DNA of 25,232 nucleotides, taken from positions 1 to 25,232 of the forward strand of contig JAGLEB010000048.1 in assembly GCA_023145275.1 (NCBI GenBank). Direction: 5' to 3'. Each line of letters opens with the position of its first letter. Within the stretch, counting starts at the first letter, position 1. Positions 7,395-15,927 of this stretch are shown here, in pieces. This DNA comes from Flavobacteriales bacterium. Lineage in GTDB: Bacteria; Bacteroidota; Bacteroidia; Flavobacteriales; JADGDT01. The notes below the pieces were generated by a model. That model worked only from the letters and a program-made list of their open reading frames with translations, was not told the origin of the DNA and did not search any database. Made by a program: the position numbers and the translations under genes.

Positions 7395-8468
7395 CTACTT
7401 GTATACTTTGTTTTCTATTTCTCCTTTTAGTAGTAGGTTCCCATTCTGTGCTAGAGATTTCATCTCATCTTCTCCCGGAAAAATTGCAACATTTCCTATA
7501 AATGAAACTTGTTCTTTGATGAGCTTGTTTAGATAGTCGCTTTTAGCCAATCCACCAGTTAAAATTATTCCATCCACTTTGCCATGAAGAACTGTTGCCA
7601 TCGCTCCAATCTCCTTAGCTGTTTGATATGCCATCGCTTTGTAAACCATTTTGGCTTCTTTGTTCCCCGCAGCTGCATCTAATTCTATCTTATATGCGTC
7701 ATTTGTTCCCATGTATGCCGTCATTCCACCTTTTCCTACAACCATTTTTAGCATCTCTGCTTGAGTGTATTCGCCACTGAAAGCTAGTTTTATCACATCG
7801 CCAATAGGAAGTGTTCCTGAACGTTCTGGCGAGAATGGTCCTTCACCATCAAGTGCTTGGTTTACATCTATTACTAGGCCTTTTTTGTGTGCTCCTACCG
7901 ATATTCCTCCACCCATGTGAACAACTATTAAGTTTAAACTTTCGTAGTCTTTGCCTAGAGTCTTGGCATATGATCTAGCAATTGCTTTTTGATTTAAAGC
8001 GTGGAAAATAGATACTCTCTGAAATTTAGGGTGACCAGAATACCTAGCTACATCTTGAAGCTCATCAACAACTACAGGATCGGCAATATATGCTATTAGG
8101 CCTTCTTTTTCCTCTGTTATTTCATTAGCAATAAGTGCACCTAAATTTGAGGCATGCTGTCTTTGTGCAGTCTTTAGGTCGCTAACCATTAAGTCGTTTA
8201 CCTTGTATATCCCCGACTCAATTGGTTTTAGTAAGCCACCGCGGGCAACAATCAAGTCAAGAGAATCTACAGTGAATCCTGCTTTGCTTATTTCGTCAAT
8301 AATGATGTTTTTTCTAAAAGAAAGTTGATCGTCAATTGTTGTTATTTTCTCCAAATCTTCATTAGTGTGATGAAGGTTTTTCAAGAATACAGGGCTCTCA
8401 TTCTCGTAAATTGCAATTTTCGTAGAAGTTGAACCTGGGTTTATTACTAATATCTTCTTAGTTATCAT
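7395..8468 (-). CDS. buk: Butyrate kinase
   Basis: Converts butyryl phosphate and ADP to butyrate and ATP, the last step of butyrate (or branched-chain acid) fermentation in the cytoplasm. It belongs to the acetokinase/ASKHA superfamily. The N-terminal phosphate loop is visible as INPGSTSTKIA (residues 9-19), and the central VVHMGGGISVGAHKKG (182-197) and DGEGPFSPERSG (207-218) are hallmark buk segments. I place the start at the ATG at 8468, giving 357 residues, the usual family length. A 12-residue longer reading frame from 8504 would overlap ptb and add a non-conserved leader. With this start, ptb and buk are 10 nt apart and clearly form one operon. A related carboxylate kinase specificity such as isobutyrate or isovalerate cannot be excluded. 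Confidence 0.93.
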   Translation of the reverse strand: MITKKILVINPGSTSTKIAIYENESPVFLKNLHHTNEDLEKITTIDDQLSFRKNIIIDEISKAGFTVDSLDLIVARGGLLKPIESGIYKVNDLMVSDLKTAQRQHASNLGALIANEITEEKEGLIAYIADPVVVDELQDVARYSGHPKFQRVSIFHALNQKAIARSYAKTLGKDYESLNLIVVHMGGGISVGAHKKGLVIDVNQALDGEGPFSPERSGTLPIGDVIKLAFSGEYTQAEMLKMVVGKGGMTAYMGTNDAYKIELDAAAGNKEAKMVYKAMAYQTAKEIGAMATVLHGKVDGIILTGGLAKSDYLNKLIKEQVSFIGNVAIFPGEDEMKSLAQNGNLLLKGEIENKVYK

Positions 8469-8478
8469 ATCTTTAGTT

Positions 8479-9384
8479 TTACAAGTCAAAACTTGCTGCA
8501 GCAAGCATAATACTATTTAGTTTTGTGTCCTCATTATCGGCTCTCGAAGTTAGTACAATAGGAGCTGATGCGCCTACAACAACTGATGCAACTTTTGCAT
8601 TAGCAAAGAATACAAACGATTTGTATAGCACGTTACCAGCTTCTATGTTTGGAACTAGTAAAACATCAGCATCTCCAGCAACCGGACCGGTTATTCCTTT
8701 GTGCTCTTTACTTTCGAAACTAATTGCATTGTCAAAAGCTAGAGGCCCATCGATAATACAGTTTCTAATTTGGCCACGACGTTCCATAATAGATAATAAT
8801 GCAGCATCGAGTGTTGCTGGCATCTTTTCGTTGACCATCTCTACAGCTGCTAATGCTGCAATTTTAGGTTTTTTGACATTTAATTTTTGGAAGAAATCAA
8901 CAGCGTTGTTTATTATTCCAATTTTGTCTTGAAGGTTTGGAGCTATATTCATTGCAACATCTGTGATTGCAAGAAGTTTGTGGTATTCGGGTATATCAAA
9001 AATAGCAAAGTGCGATAATAATGGCTTGTTTCTCAGTCCCCAATCTTTGTTTAAAACCCCTTTTAGCATTAGAGCTGTAGAAAGATATCCTTTCATTAAA
9101 ATATCTGCATGGCCATCGTGTATAAGTTTAACAGATGTTTTTACGGTATCTTCTAAAGTTTGCTCATGAATAATTTCTACCCCATCAAGATCTAATCCTA
9201 GCTTTTCAGAAATTTGAATAATCTTATTTCTATCACCTACTAGTATACTTTCTATATAATGCTTCCTATGAGCTTCAATCACCGCTTCTATAGAATGTTC
9301 ATCGCCTGCTGCACACAGTACTAGTTTCTTTCTTGTTTTTTGCTTTGAGAGAATTGCTTCTAAATCTGATAGTTTTCTTAACAT
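8479..9384 (-). CDS. ptb: Phosphate butyryltransferase
   Basis: Catalyses butyryl-CoA + phosphate to butyryl phosphate + CoA, supplying the butyrate kinase encoded 10 nt downstream. The protein belongs to the phosphate acetyl/butyryltransferase family. Recognisable segments are CAAGDEHSIEAV near the N-terminus, GHADILMKGYLSTALMLKGV, the central ITDVAMNIAPNL, and the C-terminal DADVLLVPNIEAGNVLYKS followed by VVVGASAPIVLTSRAD. I choose the ATG at 9384 (301 residues, the usual family size). The open frame extends to 9426 but the extra 14 residues are not family-like. A possible TAAATTTG promoter box lies at 9476-9483. Exact acyl-chain preference is unknown. Confidence 0.93.
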   Translation of the reverse strand: MLRKLSDLEAILSKQKTRKKLVLCAAGDEHSIEAVIEAHRKHYIESILVGDRNKIIQISEKLGLDLDGVEIIHEQTLEDTVKTSVKLIHDGHADILMKGYLSTALMLKGVLNKDWGLRNKPLLSHFAIFDIPEYHKLLAITDVAMNIAPNLQDKIGIINNAVDFFQKLNVKKPKIAALAAVEMVNEKMPATLDAALLSIMERRGQIRNCIIDGPLAFDNAISFESKEHKGITGPVAGDADVLLVPNIEAGNVLYKSFVFFANAKVASVVVGASAPIVLTSRADNEDTKLNSIMLAAASFDL

Positions 9385-9475
9385 TATATTGCGCGTTAAA
9401 TCGTTTGGTGTTATAGTCCGAAACAAAACATTGTTGTTATTGTTTCCTTATGTTCAAATTGTAATTTTTACTTCA

Positions 9476-9483
9476 CAAATTTA
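9476..9483 (-). promoter_or_regulatory. Possible -7 box of ptb-buk
   Basis: TAAATTTG on the minus strand fits TAnnTTTG. It lies about 92 nt before the chosen ptb start, implying a leader of about 85 nt. No -33 TTG is seen at the right distance. Confidence 0.35.
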
Positions 9484-9669
9484 TGAAAATGATAAGTGAT
9501 TTCTATGTGTAGATATGTGATATATGATATGTTTAATAATTAGACTGATTTTATACGATTTAATGATGTTTGTAGTGGTTTAGTAGATAGATTCATAATT
9601 AATGGCTTGGAAGTATATTTTATAAATGTTAAGGCATTGACTTGTTAGGCTTAACTCATTCATTATTCA

Positions 9670-9678
9670 TACTTTTGC
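9670..9678 (+). promoter_or_regulatory. -7 box of the lytic transglycosylase gene
   Basis: TACTTTTGC matches TAnnTTTGC and lies 38 nt before the GTG start at 9717. The -33 region is poor (a TTA rather than TTG at 19 nt). Confidence 0.55.
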
Positions 9679-9716
9679 ATGCAATTTTGAAAAGATAATT
9701 AATAAATATTTTTTTT

Positions 9717-11372
9717 GTGGTGATAGAAAAATTGAATTATAGAAAAATTAGAACTTACTCTCTGCTTGGTTTATTGGCTTTGGGCTCTTGTTCTGTTTTA
9801 AAGAAACCTGAAACTGTTGCTGAACAAACTGATGCTTCTATTGTGGAGACAGTTGTGCTTGAAGATACATTATCAGCTGATATGAGTGAAGTTAGTGCAA
9901 ATTATTATCCTGATAACTCTTTGCCTGATTCTATTTGGGAGAGCGATGAAGCCCTGCTACTGAAGGATATGGATAATGATGAATACATCTCTACAGTAAA
10001 TAACACTTGGATGAATCAGTTGTATGAAGCTGGAGTGTTTAGCGATAGTGCCGTTGATGCATCAAGTCATAAAACCAATGTTTTACACGTTGATGATAGT
10101 ATCATTAAAAGAAGACTTAATGAGCTTAACTTAGCAACACCAATGGATTTGGAGTATAATCCTATTGTTAAAAGTTATATAAATACATATTTGTATAAAC
10201 GCTCATCTCAGATGGAAAGGATGATGGGGCTTGCTGAATATTATTATCCAATGTTTGAACAAATTTTAGATAAATATGATATTCCTTTAGAGTTGAAACA
10301 TCTTGCTATTGTAGAGTCTGCTCTTAATCCTCGTGCAAAATCGAGAGTTGGAGCAAGTGGACTTTGGCAGTTTATGTATAGAACAGGAAAAGCGTATGAT
10401 TTAAATGTTAGCTCATATGTCGACGAACGTTTCGATCCCTTAAAGGAAACTGAAGCCGCAGCTAGATATATGAAAAACCTTTATAAGATGATGGGTGACT
10501 GGAATCTTGTTTTGGCGGCATATAATTCGGGTCCAGGCAATGTAAAGAAAGCTATCAGACGATCTGGAGGACATAGAAACTACTGGTATATACGTCCGTA
10601 TTTGCCTAGAGAAACTAGGGGCTATGTTCCTGCATTTATAGCTGTGAATTACGCTATGCATTACGGAAAAGAGCATAACCTTAAAGCTATATCTCCAAAG
10701 ATTTCGTATTATAAAACTGATACAGTGAATGTAAAAGGAGTGTTGACATTTGAGCAAATTTCTAAGGAATTAAAGATTCCCATTTCTGAGTTAGAGTTTT
10801 TAAATCCTTCATACAAACTTAAGATAATACCAGATGTAGCTGATCGTGACTATAAATTAGTTTTACCTATTCAATATGTTGACGATTTTGTGAATAGAGA
10901 GGACTCTATATATGCTGTGGCATCTCGATTAAATGAAGAGAGTAAGGCTAAAATGCCTAAATATATCGAGGCTAATGACGTTATTAAATATCGCGTTAAA
11001 AGTGGTGATGTATTAGGTAAAATAGCCAATAAATATGGTGTTAGAGTTAGCGATATTAAACGTTGGAACAGAATTAAAGGTAATAATATTAGAGTAGGGC
11101 AGACGTTAACAATCTATCCGCGAAACTATAAAGCGAGTGTGGCTAGTTCTTCTAAAAGTAAGTCTAAGTCGAAGAAATCTTCACCTACTATTAAGAAAAC
11201 AACAATAAAAGGAGGCTATGATACATATACTGTTAAGTCTGGAGATAGTCTTTGGCTAATAGCAAAAAAATATCCTGGTGTAAGTGCTGAGAATATCCAA
11301 TCATGGAATGGCATTAGCAACTCAAAAGGTTTAAAGCCAGGAATGAAACTAAAAATTGCTCATCAAGGTTAG
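9717..11372 (+). CDS. MltD-like lytic transglycosylase lipoprotein with two LysM domains
   Basis: Cleaves the glycan strands of peptidoglycan to 1,6-anhydro-muropeptides in the periplasm. The N-terminus is a lipoprotein signal with lipobox ALGSC (Cys25). The SLT (goose-lysozyme-like) domain spans about 165-320. The catalytic Glu is E200 in AIVESALNP, followed by GASGLWQFM and LAAYNSGPGNV. Two LysM peptidoglycan-binding domains lie at about 423-468 (YRVKSGDVL) and 503-548 (YTVKSGDSL), joined by a Ser/Lys-rich linker. A weaker LysM-like segment sits at 335-385. The start is unusual: no ATG precedes the lipobox, so the gene starts at GTG 9717 (or GTG 9720, or TTG 9732, which also leaves a good signal peptide). 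A -7 box at 9670-9678 supports a start in this place. The next gene, a DUF4837 lipoprotein, is 110 bp downstream. Confidence 0.93.
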   Translation: MVIEKLNYRKIRTYSLLGLLALGSCSVLKKPETVAEQTDASIVETVVLEDTLSADMSEVSANYYPDNSLPDSIWESDEALLLKDMDNDEYISTVNNTWMNQLYEAGVFSDSAVDASSHKTNVLHVDDSIIKRRLNELNLATPMDLEYNPIVKSYINTYLYKRSSQMERMMGLAEYYYPMFEQILDKYDIPLELKHLAIVESALNPRAKSRVGASGLWQFMYRTGKAYDLNVSSYVDERFDPLKETEAAARYMKNLYKMMGDWNLVLAAYNSGPGNVKKAIRRSGGHRNYWYIRPYLPRETRGYVPAFIAVNYAMHYGKEHNLKAISPKISYYKTDTVNVKGVLTFEQISKELKIPISELEFLNPSYKLKIIPDVADRDYKLVLPIQYVDDFVNREDSIYAVASRLNEESKAKMPKYIEANDVIKYRVKSGDVLGKIANKYGVRVSDIKRWNRIKGNNIRVGQTLTIYPRNYKASVASSSKSKSKSKKSSPTIKKTTIKGGYDTYTVKSGDSLWLIAKKYPGVSAENIQSWNGISNSKGLKPGMKLKIAHQG

Positions 11373-11482
11373 TGGTTTTGGTCTGATTTTTGGTGTAACA
11401 GAAATATCAAATAAACTTAGCTTGGCTATACCTTCACTAATGAGCTTGTAATAAAGTATTATTTGGTTAAAATATAAGCATT

Positions 11483-12496
11483 ATGCAAAAAATAGTTTTA
11501 TGGTCATTTATGGCTATCACGGTTTTAATGACATCGTCGTGTAATCTTTTTTCATCTGATAAGGATGGAGGAGAACGGATTTTACCATCTTCTAGTGGTT
11601 CAATTAACGAAATGATTGTTGTGATTAAACACGATTTATGGAAAGGGGAAGTAGGTACAGTTGTTAGGGATATCTTTGCTCAAGATATCGATGGCCTTCC
11701 GCAACCAGAACCACTATATAGAATAGCACAAGTTGATCCTGTTAACTTTGGAAGTGTATTTAAGAATGCCAGAAATATTTTAATTGTCGAGTTAAAACAG
11801 GGCGATAAGGCAAGTCTGAATATCCAGAAAAAGGTCTACGCCCAGCCACAAGTAGTAGAAACATTGACTGCAAATACGGAGGAAACTTTAATAAAAGCTC
11901 TTCGTAAGTATAAGGACGATTTGGTTAAGGAATTTCACGATCAAGATATAAAGAGTGTTCAGGCTAGATATAAAAGAATTTCAAACTATGATATTCCTTT
12001 TATAGAGGAGAAGGGGATATCTTTAATTCTTCCAATTAGTTATGAAAAAGTTCAAGTAAATGAAGATTTCTGGTGGTATAGAAGTAATATTAGGGAAGGT
12101 AGACTATACCCATCATTGAATTTCTTGCTTTACATTACACCTTTAAAATCAGATCTTGATTTAAGCGGGCAGAGTATTATTTCTATAAGAGATTCAATTG
12201 CGAAGAAATATGTTGGTGGTTCTGTTGATAGATCATATATGCAAACTGAGCTTAGGCCTACTTATGCGCCTACTATGAAAAACGTGTTAATTGATGGCAA
12301 AGTTGCTATTGAAACTCGCGGTCTTTGGATGGTAAAAGGCGATTTTATGGGCGGCCCTTTTGTTAGTTATACAATTTTCGACGAAGAGAATAAGAGGATA
12401 ATAACAGCCGATGGCTTCGTGTATGCCGCTGGAACGAAGAAGAGAAATTATGTTTTCGAGATGGAGGCCATAATAAAAAGTATGAAAATAAAATAA
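11483..12496 (+). CDS. DUF4837-family lipoprotein
   Basis: A 337-residue envelope lipoprotein of a family restricted mainly to Bacteroidota and of unknown function. The signal peptide ends at the lipobox MTSSC (Cys20). The mature part begins with LPSSSGSINEMIVVI and DLWKGEVG, which are typical family features. It also carries the two-lobed alpha/beta pattern in which the second half (FWWYRSNIREG, then ETRGLWMVKGDFMGGPFVSY) is rich in aromatics. No catalytic motif is evident. It lies downstream of the lytic transglycosylase in the same direction and is followed by a bidirectional terminator, so the two may be co-transcribed. Localisation is inferred from the lipobox; a role in envelope maintenance is only suggested by the neighbour. 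Confidence 0.85.
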   Translation: MQKIVLWSFMAITVLMTSSCNLFSSDKDGGERILPSSSGSINEMIVVIKHDLWKGEVGTVVRDIFAQDIDGLPQPEPLYRIAQVDPVNFGSVFKNARNILIVELKQGDKASLNIQKKVYAQPQVVETLTANTEETLIKALRKYKDDLVKEFHDQDIKSVQARYKRISNYDIPFIEEKGISLILPISYEKVQVNEDFWWYRSNIREGRLYPSLNFLLYITPLKSDLDLSGQSIISIRDSIAKKYVGGSVDRSYMQTELRPTYAPTMKNVLIDGKVAIETRGLWMVKGDFMGGPFVSYTIFDEENKRIITADGFVYAAGTKKRNYVFEMEAIIKSMKIK

Positions 12497-12510
12497 CTGT
12501 CTAGCAGTAA

Positions 12511-12558
12511 AAAAAAATAAGGCTGTATCAAATTTAAACTTGATACAGCCTTTTTTTT
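12511..12558. terminator. Bidirectional intrinsic terminator
   Basis: AAGGCTGTATCAA (12519-12531) and TTGATACAGCCTT (12540-12552) form a perfect 13-bp stem with an 8-nt loop. Eight T residues follow on the + strand and a T run (broken by one A) follows on the minus strand. It lies between convergent genes and serves both. Confidence 0.93.
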
Positions 12559-12569
12559 ATAAAACCTAT

Positions 12570-14387
12570 CTAAGATAAATCATTTTCTTTATCGTTTTCT
12601 GCCTTTCTTTCAAGCTCCTCTTGCAGTTCTTCTAGAACGGGTCTTACTGTACTGTCAGGAAGCTTAGCAATTTCAATATACATCAAGCCATCTATTGCAT
12701 CGTTGAATTTAGGATCAACGTTGAACGCAATAATTCGGGCATTCTGTTTTACATATTTCTTCATTAACACAGGAAGTCTTAAACTTCCAGGCTCAATATC
12801 ATCAATTATCTTATCGAATTTGTTTAAATCTGCCTTACTAGCATCAAAAACAAAATCCTTATCTGCATCTTTCAGCTTAACCTTATATTCTTTTTTAGGT
12901 CTTATAAACTGAGCAACATACGGATCGTAGAAATTAGATTTCATAAACTCAATCATCAATGATTTTGAAAAATTTGAAAACTGATTACTAATACTTACTC
13001 CACCAATAAGATACTTGTATTCTGGAAACTGAATTGTCATTGTAATTATTCCTTTCCAGAGTAAAAACAATGGCATTGGTTTTTGCTGATACTCTTTTAC
13101 GATGAAAGCTCTACCCATTTCTATAGATTTAGACATCATATCATAAAGCTCGGGCTCAAATCTGAATAGTTCCTGTATGTAGAAACCGTTTATTCCAAAT
13201 TTTTCGAAAATATCAATACCCATCCCCATTCTGTAGGCACCCGCAATTACTTGGTTTTGGGCGTCCCATAAGAATAAATGGTGGTAATATTCGTCGTACT
13301 TGTCTAGGTCAATCTCCTTGTTTGTTCCTTCGCCTACCTCTCTGAAAGTTACCTCTCTCAAACGCCCTATCTCAGTCAGAGTATTTGGTATCGCTTGTGA
13401 GTCAGTTAAGAATATTTCATAATTTTTACTCGATAATAGTCTCTTGCCGTTCTCTCTTAGAGAGTCTACTTCGTTTATTATATCTTGCTTAGGAATTGGC
13501 AGAATTATACTCTCAGGAGTCTTAGGAAAAGAAAATTTAGGAATATACTTGTCCTTGCTAGTTTTTTTAAATGCCTTTGCAAGTATGTAGGTTTTCTTAC
13601 GCAAGAAATCACTAAAATCGCTTATCTCTTTATGCTCTTGTTGTTCTTTTAATAGTATAGCCTTTCCAATTCTAACTTTTATTACTCTCTTTTTCTGACT
13701 TAATACTTCAGAAGGTAATTTAGCAGTTCTTAATGTACTGTTTATAGCAGATAAAAAGTAAAATAGATTGCTGTTTTTAGCGTGGAAATATATAGGGATA
13801 ATAGGGACTTTTAATTTTTTAATAAGCTTTACTGCTCCTTCTTCCCAATCCCTATCGATAATAGATTTTTCACCTTTTTTAAAAGTAGAAACCTCGCCCG
13901 CTGGAAAAATTCCTAGAGGATGACCTTCTTTAATATGTAAGATAGATTCTTTTAATCCGTTAAGACTCGATTTAGAGTCTTTGTGCCCTTCAAACGGATT
14001 TACAGGAACAACCATATCTTTCATCGGTTCAATCTTCTGTAGAAGAAAGTTTCCCATAACCTTAAAATCGCTTCTTTTTTCAAGTAAAAGCTTAAGAAGT
14101 AGAATGCCATCTAACGCTCCTAGTGGATGATTAGATATAGAGATGAAAGCACCATCTTTAGGAATTCTTCTCAAGTCATCTTCGTGGATCTCAAATTTAA
14201 TATCGAAATCGTTTAATAGGTTTTCTAGGAACTCAACTCCTTCATATTTTTTATTCTTCTCGTAGACATCATTTATCTTATCAAGCATAAGTATCTTATA
14301 TAGACTATAAGATATACCTTTGCCAATAAAACCAAGCTTATCTAGTTTTATTGCTTTAGCGATTTCGTCTACGTTAATTAATCCCAT
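12570..14387 (-). CDS. Two-domain acyltransferase: PlsC-like (LPLAT) fused to OlsB/hemolysin-like GNAT
   Basis: A fusion of two acyltransferase domains in about 605 residues. The N-terminal half (about 60-270) is a lysophospholipid acyltransferase domain with the motif SNHPLGALDG (His87 and Asp93) and the glycerol-phosphate site FPAGEVST (about 161-168). The spacing is HX5D rather than the classical HX4D. The C-terminal half (about 310-590) resembles the OlsB/putative hemolysin GNAT family, including IGRLREVTFREVGEG, a conserved DxYD-like stretch, GAYRMG, and EMGRAFIVKEYQ. This architecture is that of bifunctional aminolipid synthases (OlsF/GlsF type), which N-acylate an amino acid and then O-acylate the product. 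Such a role here is inferred. The start is set at ATG 14387; the frame continues to a TTG at 14417, but that lies immediately after a perfect -7 box and would not be in the mRNA. Site of action is probably the inner membrane surface. Confidence 0.82.
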   Translation of the reverse strand: MGLINVDEIAKAIKLDKLGFIGKGISYSLYKILMLDKINDVYEKNKKYEGVEFLENLLNDFDIKFEIHEDDLRRIPKDGAFISISNHPLGALDGILLLKLLLEKRSDFKVMGNFLLQKIEPMKDMVVPVNPFEGHKDSKSSLNGLKESILHIKEGHPLGIFPAGEVSTFKKGEKSIIDRDWEEGAVKLIKKLKVPIIPIYFHAKNSNLFYFLSAINSTLRTAKLPSEVLSQKKRVIKVRIGKAILLKEQQEHKEISDFSDFLRKKTYILAKAFKKTSKDKYIPKFSFPKTPESIILPIPKQDIINEVDSLRENGKRLLSSKNYEIFLTDSQAIPNTLTEIGRLREVTFREVGEGTNKEIDLDKYDEYYHHLFLWDAQNQVIAGAYRMGMGIDIFEKFGINGFYIQELFRFEPELYDMMSKSIEMGRAFIVKEYQQKPMPLFLLWKGIITMTIQFPEYKYLIGGVSISNQFSNFSKSLMIEFMKSNFYDPYVAQFIRPKKEYKVKLKDADKDFVFDASKADLNKFDKIIDDIEPGSLRLPVLMKKYVKQNARIIAFNVDPKFNDAIDGLMYIEIAKLPDSTVRPVLEELQEELERKAENDKENDLS

Positions 14388-14417
14388 TTTTTGTTGTGTG
14401 AATTTTGTTGAGAACAA

Positions 14418-14426
14418 GCAAATATA
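14418..14426 (-). promoter_or_regulatory. -7 box of the acyltransferase fusion gene
   Basis: TATATTTGC on the minus strand is a perfect TAnnTTTGC. It lies 31 nt before the ATG at 14387 and in the 65-bp gap after the aspartate kinase gene, so the two genes need not be co-transcribed. It also rules out the upstream TTG start at 14417. Confidence 0.6.
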
Positions 14427-14452
14427 ATAATTAATGGCAAATAATTAAGAAT

Positions 14453-15697
14453 CTATTTTATTATATACTGAGCTGTTTCTCTACTAAACTGCTTTAATAG
14501 TATAGTTTTACCTTCTTCGAAGGTGCTAATGTTATTGTCGTTATAATGACGAATTGTATAAAGTTTCACATCAACATTATATTTAATGCGGTATTTACTC
14601 TTTAATGAATCTAAAAAATCATCAAACAAAATGAATTTATCTTCTAAAATTAATGAAAAACTAATAGCAGAATTCTGAATCATATTTACATTTATCTTGA
14701 ATTTAGATATCAGAGCAAAAATTTCACTAATATTTTCTTCAACAATAAAAGAGAAATCTAAGGCGGATATAGAAAGTAGTATCTGATTTTCTTTTAGTAT
14801 GTAGCATGGTGTTATCGGATCCATTGTAGTTCCTTTTTTTATAACTGTGCCTTCTGCTTCGTCCTTATAGAAGTTTTTTACGTATAGTGGAATTTCTTTG
14901 TGTTGAAGGGGTTGTATTGTTTTAGGGTGGATAACCGAAGCCCCGTAGTACGATAATTCAATTGCCTCTCTGAATGAAATATGATTTAATAATGTTGTGT
15001 TCTTAAAGAATCTCGGATCGGCATTTAGTATTCCATCAACGTCTTTCCATACTGTTACACTCTCTGCATTAATACAATAAGCAAATATCGCTGCACTGTA
15101 ATCAGATCCTTCTAAACCAAGTGTTGTGGTGAAATTATTGTCATCAGATCCGATGAAGCCTTGAGCAATTGTAATTGTATTTGGAGAAATGTTGTTTTTT
15201 ACATTTTCGATAGTTGCATCCCAGTTAACATTAGCTTCTCTGTATTTGCTGTCGGTTTTTATAATGTTTCTCGAGTCTACCAATGTGTTGATTATGCCCA
15301 TATGGTTTAGGTAATTGCTTGTAATACTTGTTGAAAGCAACTCTCCATAATTTACTACCTGGTCGTAAATAAATGCTCTCTTTGGTGATTTGTTGATGCT
15401 CAAGAATGTAGTTAAACTATTTTCTAGTTCTCTTATTATAGAAAAAATTTCGTGACTTTCATTCTCAAATAATTCATTAGAAATACTGCGATGATATTGA
15501 AATATTGAATGTAAGTAATCTTTTATACCATTAGAATTAGAAACATAGAGGTTTACAACCTTTTCAAAGGCTTTAGTAGTCTTGTCCATAGCTGAAATTA
15601 CTACAATAGCCTCATTTTCCTTTTTTAGGATTCTTGCTAAGTTTTTTACACCTTCAGAATCTTTTACAGATGCACCCCCAAATTTATAGACTTTCAT
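14453..15697 (-). CDS. Aspartate kinase
   Basis: Phosphorylates L-aspartate to aspartyl-4-phosphate, the first step toward lysine, threonine, methionine and diaminopimelate. The amino acid kinase domain covers about 1-285. It has YKFGGAS at 4-10 (Ala where most have Thr in KFGGTS), TTLGLEGSDYSA at 191-202 (replacing the more usual GRGGSD), and VWKDVDGILNADPR at 217-230. The C-terminal regulatory part (about 300-414) looks like ACT domains, with LLSISALDFSF and INVNMIQNSAISFSL, and is somewhat shorter than in long lysC products. It is monofunctional: no homoserine dehydrogenase domain follows. A perfect -7 box lies upstream at 15741-15749. It is transcribed divergently from the fructose bisphosphatase gene. 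Whether it is feedback inhibited by lysine or threonine cannot be told here. Confidence 0.93.
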   Translation of the reverse strand: MKVYKFGGASVKDSEGVKNLARILKKENEAIVVISAMDKTTKAFEKVVNLYVSNSNGIKDYLHSIFQYHRSISNELFENESHEIFSIIRELENSLTTFLSINKSPKRAFIYDQVVNYGELLSTSITSNYLNHMGIINTLVDSRNIIKTDSKYREANVNWDATIENVKNNISPNTITIAQGFIGSDDNNFTTTLGLEGSDYSAAIFAYCINAESVTVWKDVDGILNADPRFFKNTTLLNHISFREAIELSYYGASVIHPKTIQPLQHKEIPLYVKNFYKDEAEGTVIKKGTTMDPITPCYILKENQILLSISALDFSFIVEENISEIFALISKFKINVNMIQNSAISFSLILEDKFILFDDFLDSLKSKYRIKYNVDVKLYTIRHYNDNNISTFEEGKTILLKQFSRETAQYIIK

Positions 15698-15740
15698 TTA
15701 CTAAGCTTTTTTATTGATAAAAAAATGTAAATATTTTCGA

Positions 15741-15749
15741 GCAAAAATA
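15741..15749 (-). promoter_or_regulatory. -7 box of the aspartate kinase gene
   Basis: TATTTTTGC on the minus strand matches TAnnTTTGC and lies 43 nt before the ATG at 15697. The -33 element is not clear. Confidence 0.55.
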
Positions 15750-15927
15750 ATCCATTTTAAGATATAAAATTGGCTGCGAATGTTTTCTTTTTTATGTGTC
15801 TTGTAAACACTTAATGCACAGTTGTTAGAGTTTGTGAGATATGATAAACATTGATGTTGTTACTTTTTATTTTGCTAATTTCACGATATTTGGGCTACAA
15901 CAAATAATATAATAAGAGAAGAGTATT

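Noticed and set aside
8525..8932. 135-codon + strand ORF inside ptb
   Set aside because: It runs antisense to the well conserved ptb coding region and its product resembles no family; it is a shadow frame.
14388..14417. Upstream TTG start for the acyltransferase fusion
   Set aside because: The codon touches the perfect -7 box TATATTTGC and would lie at or before the transcription start; the ATG at 14387 fits better.
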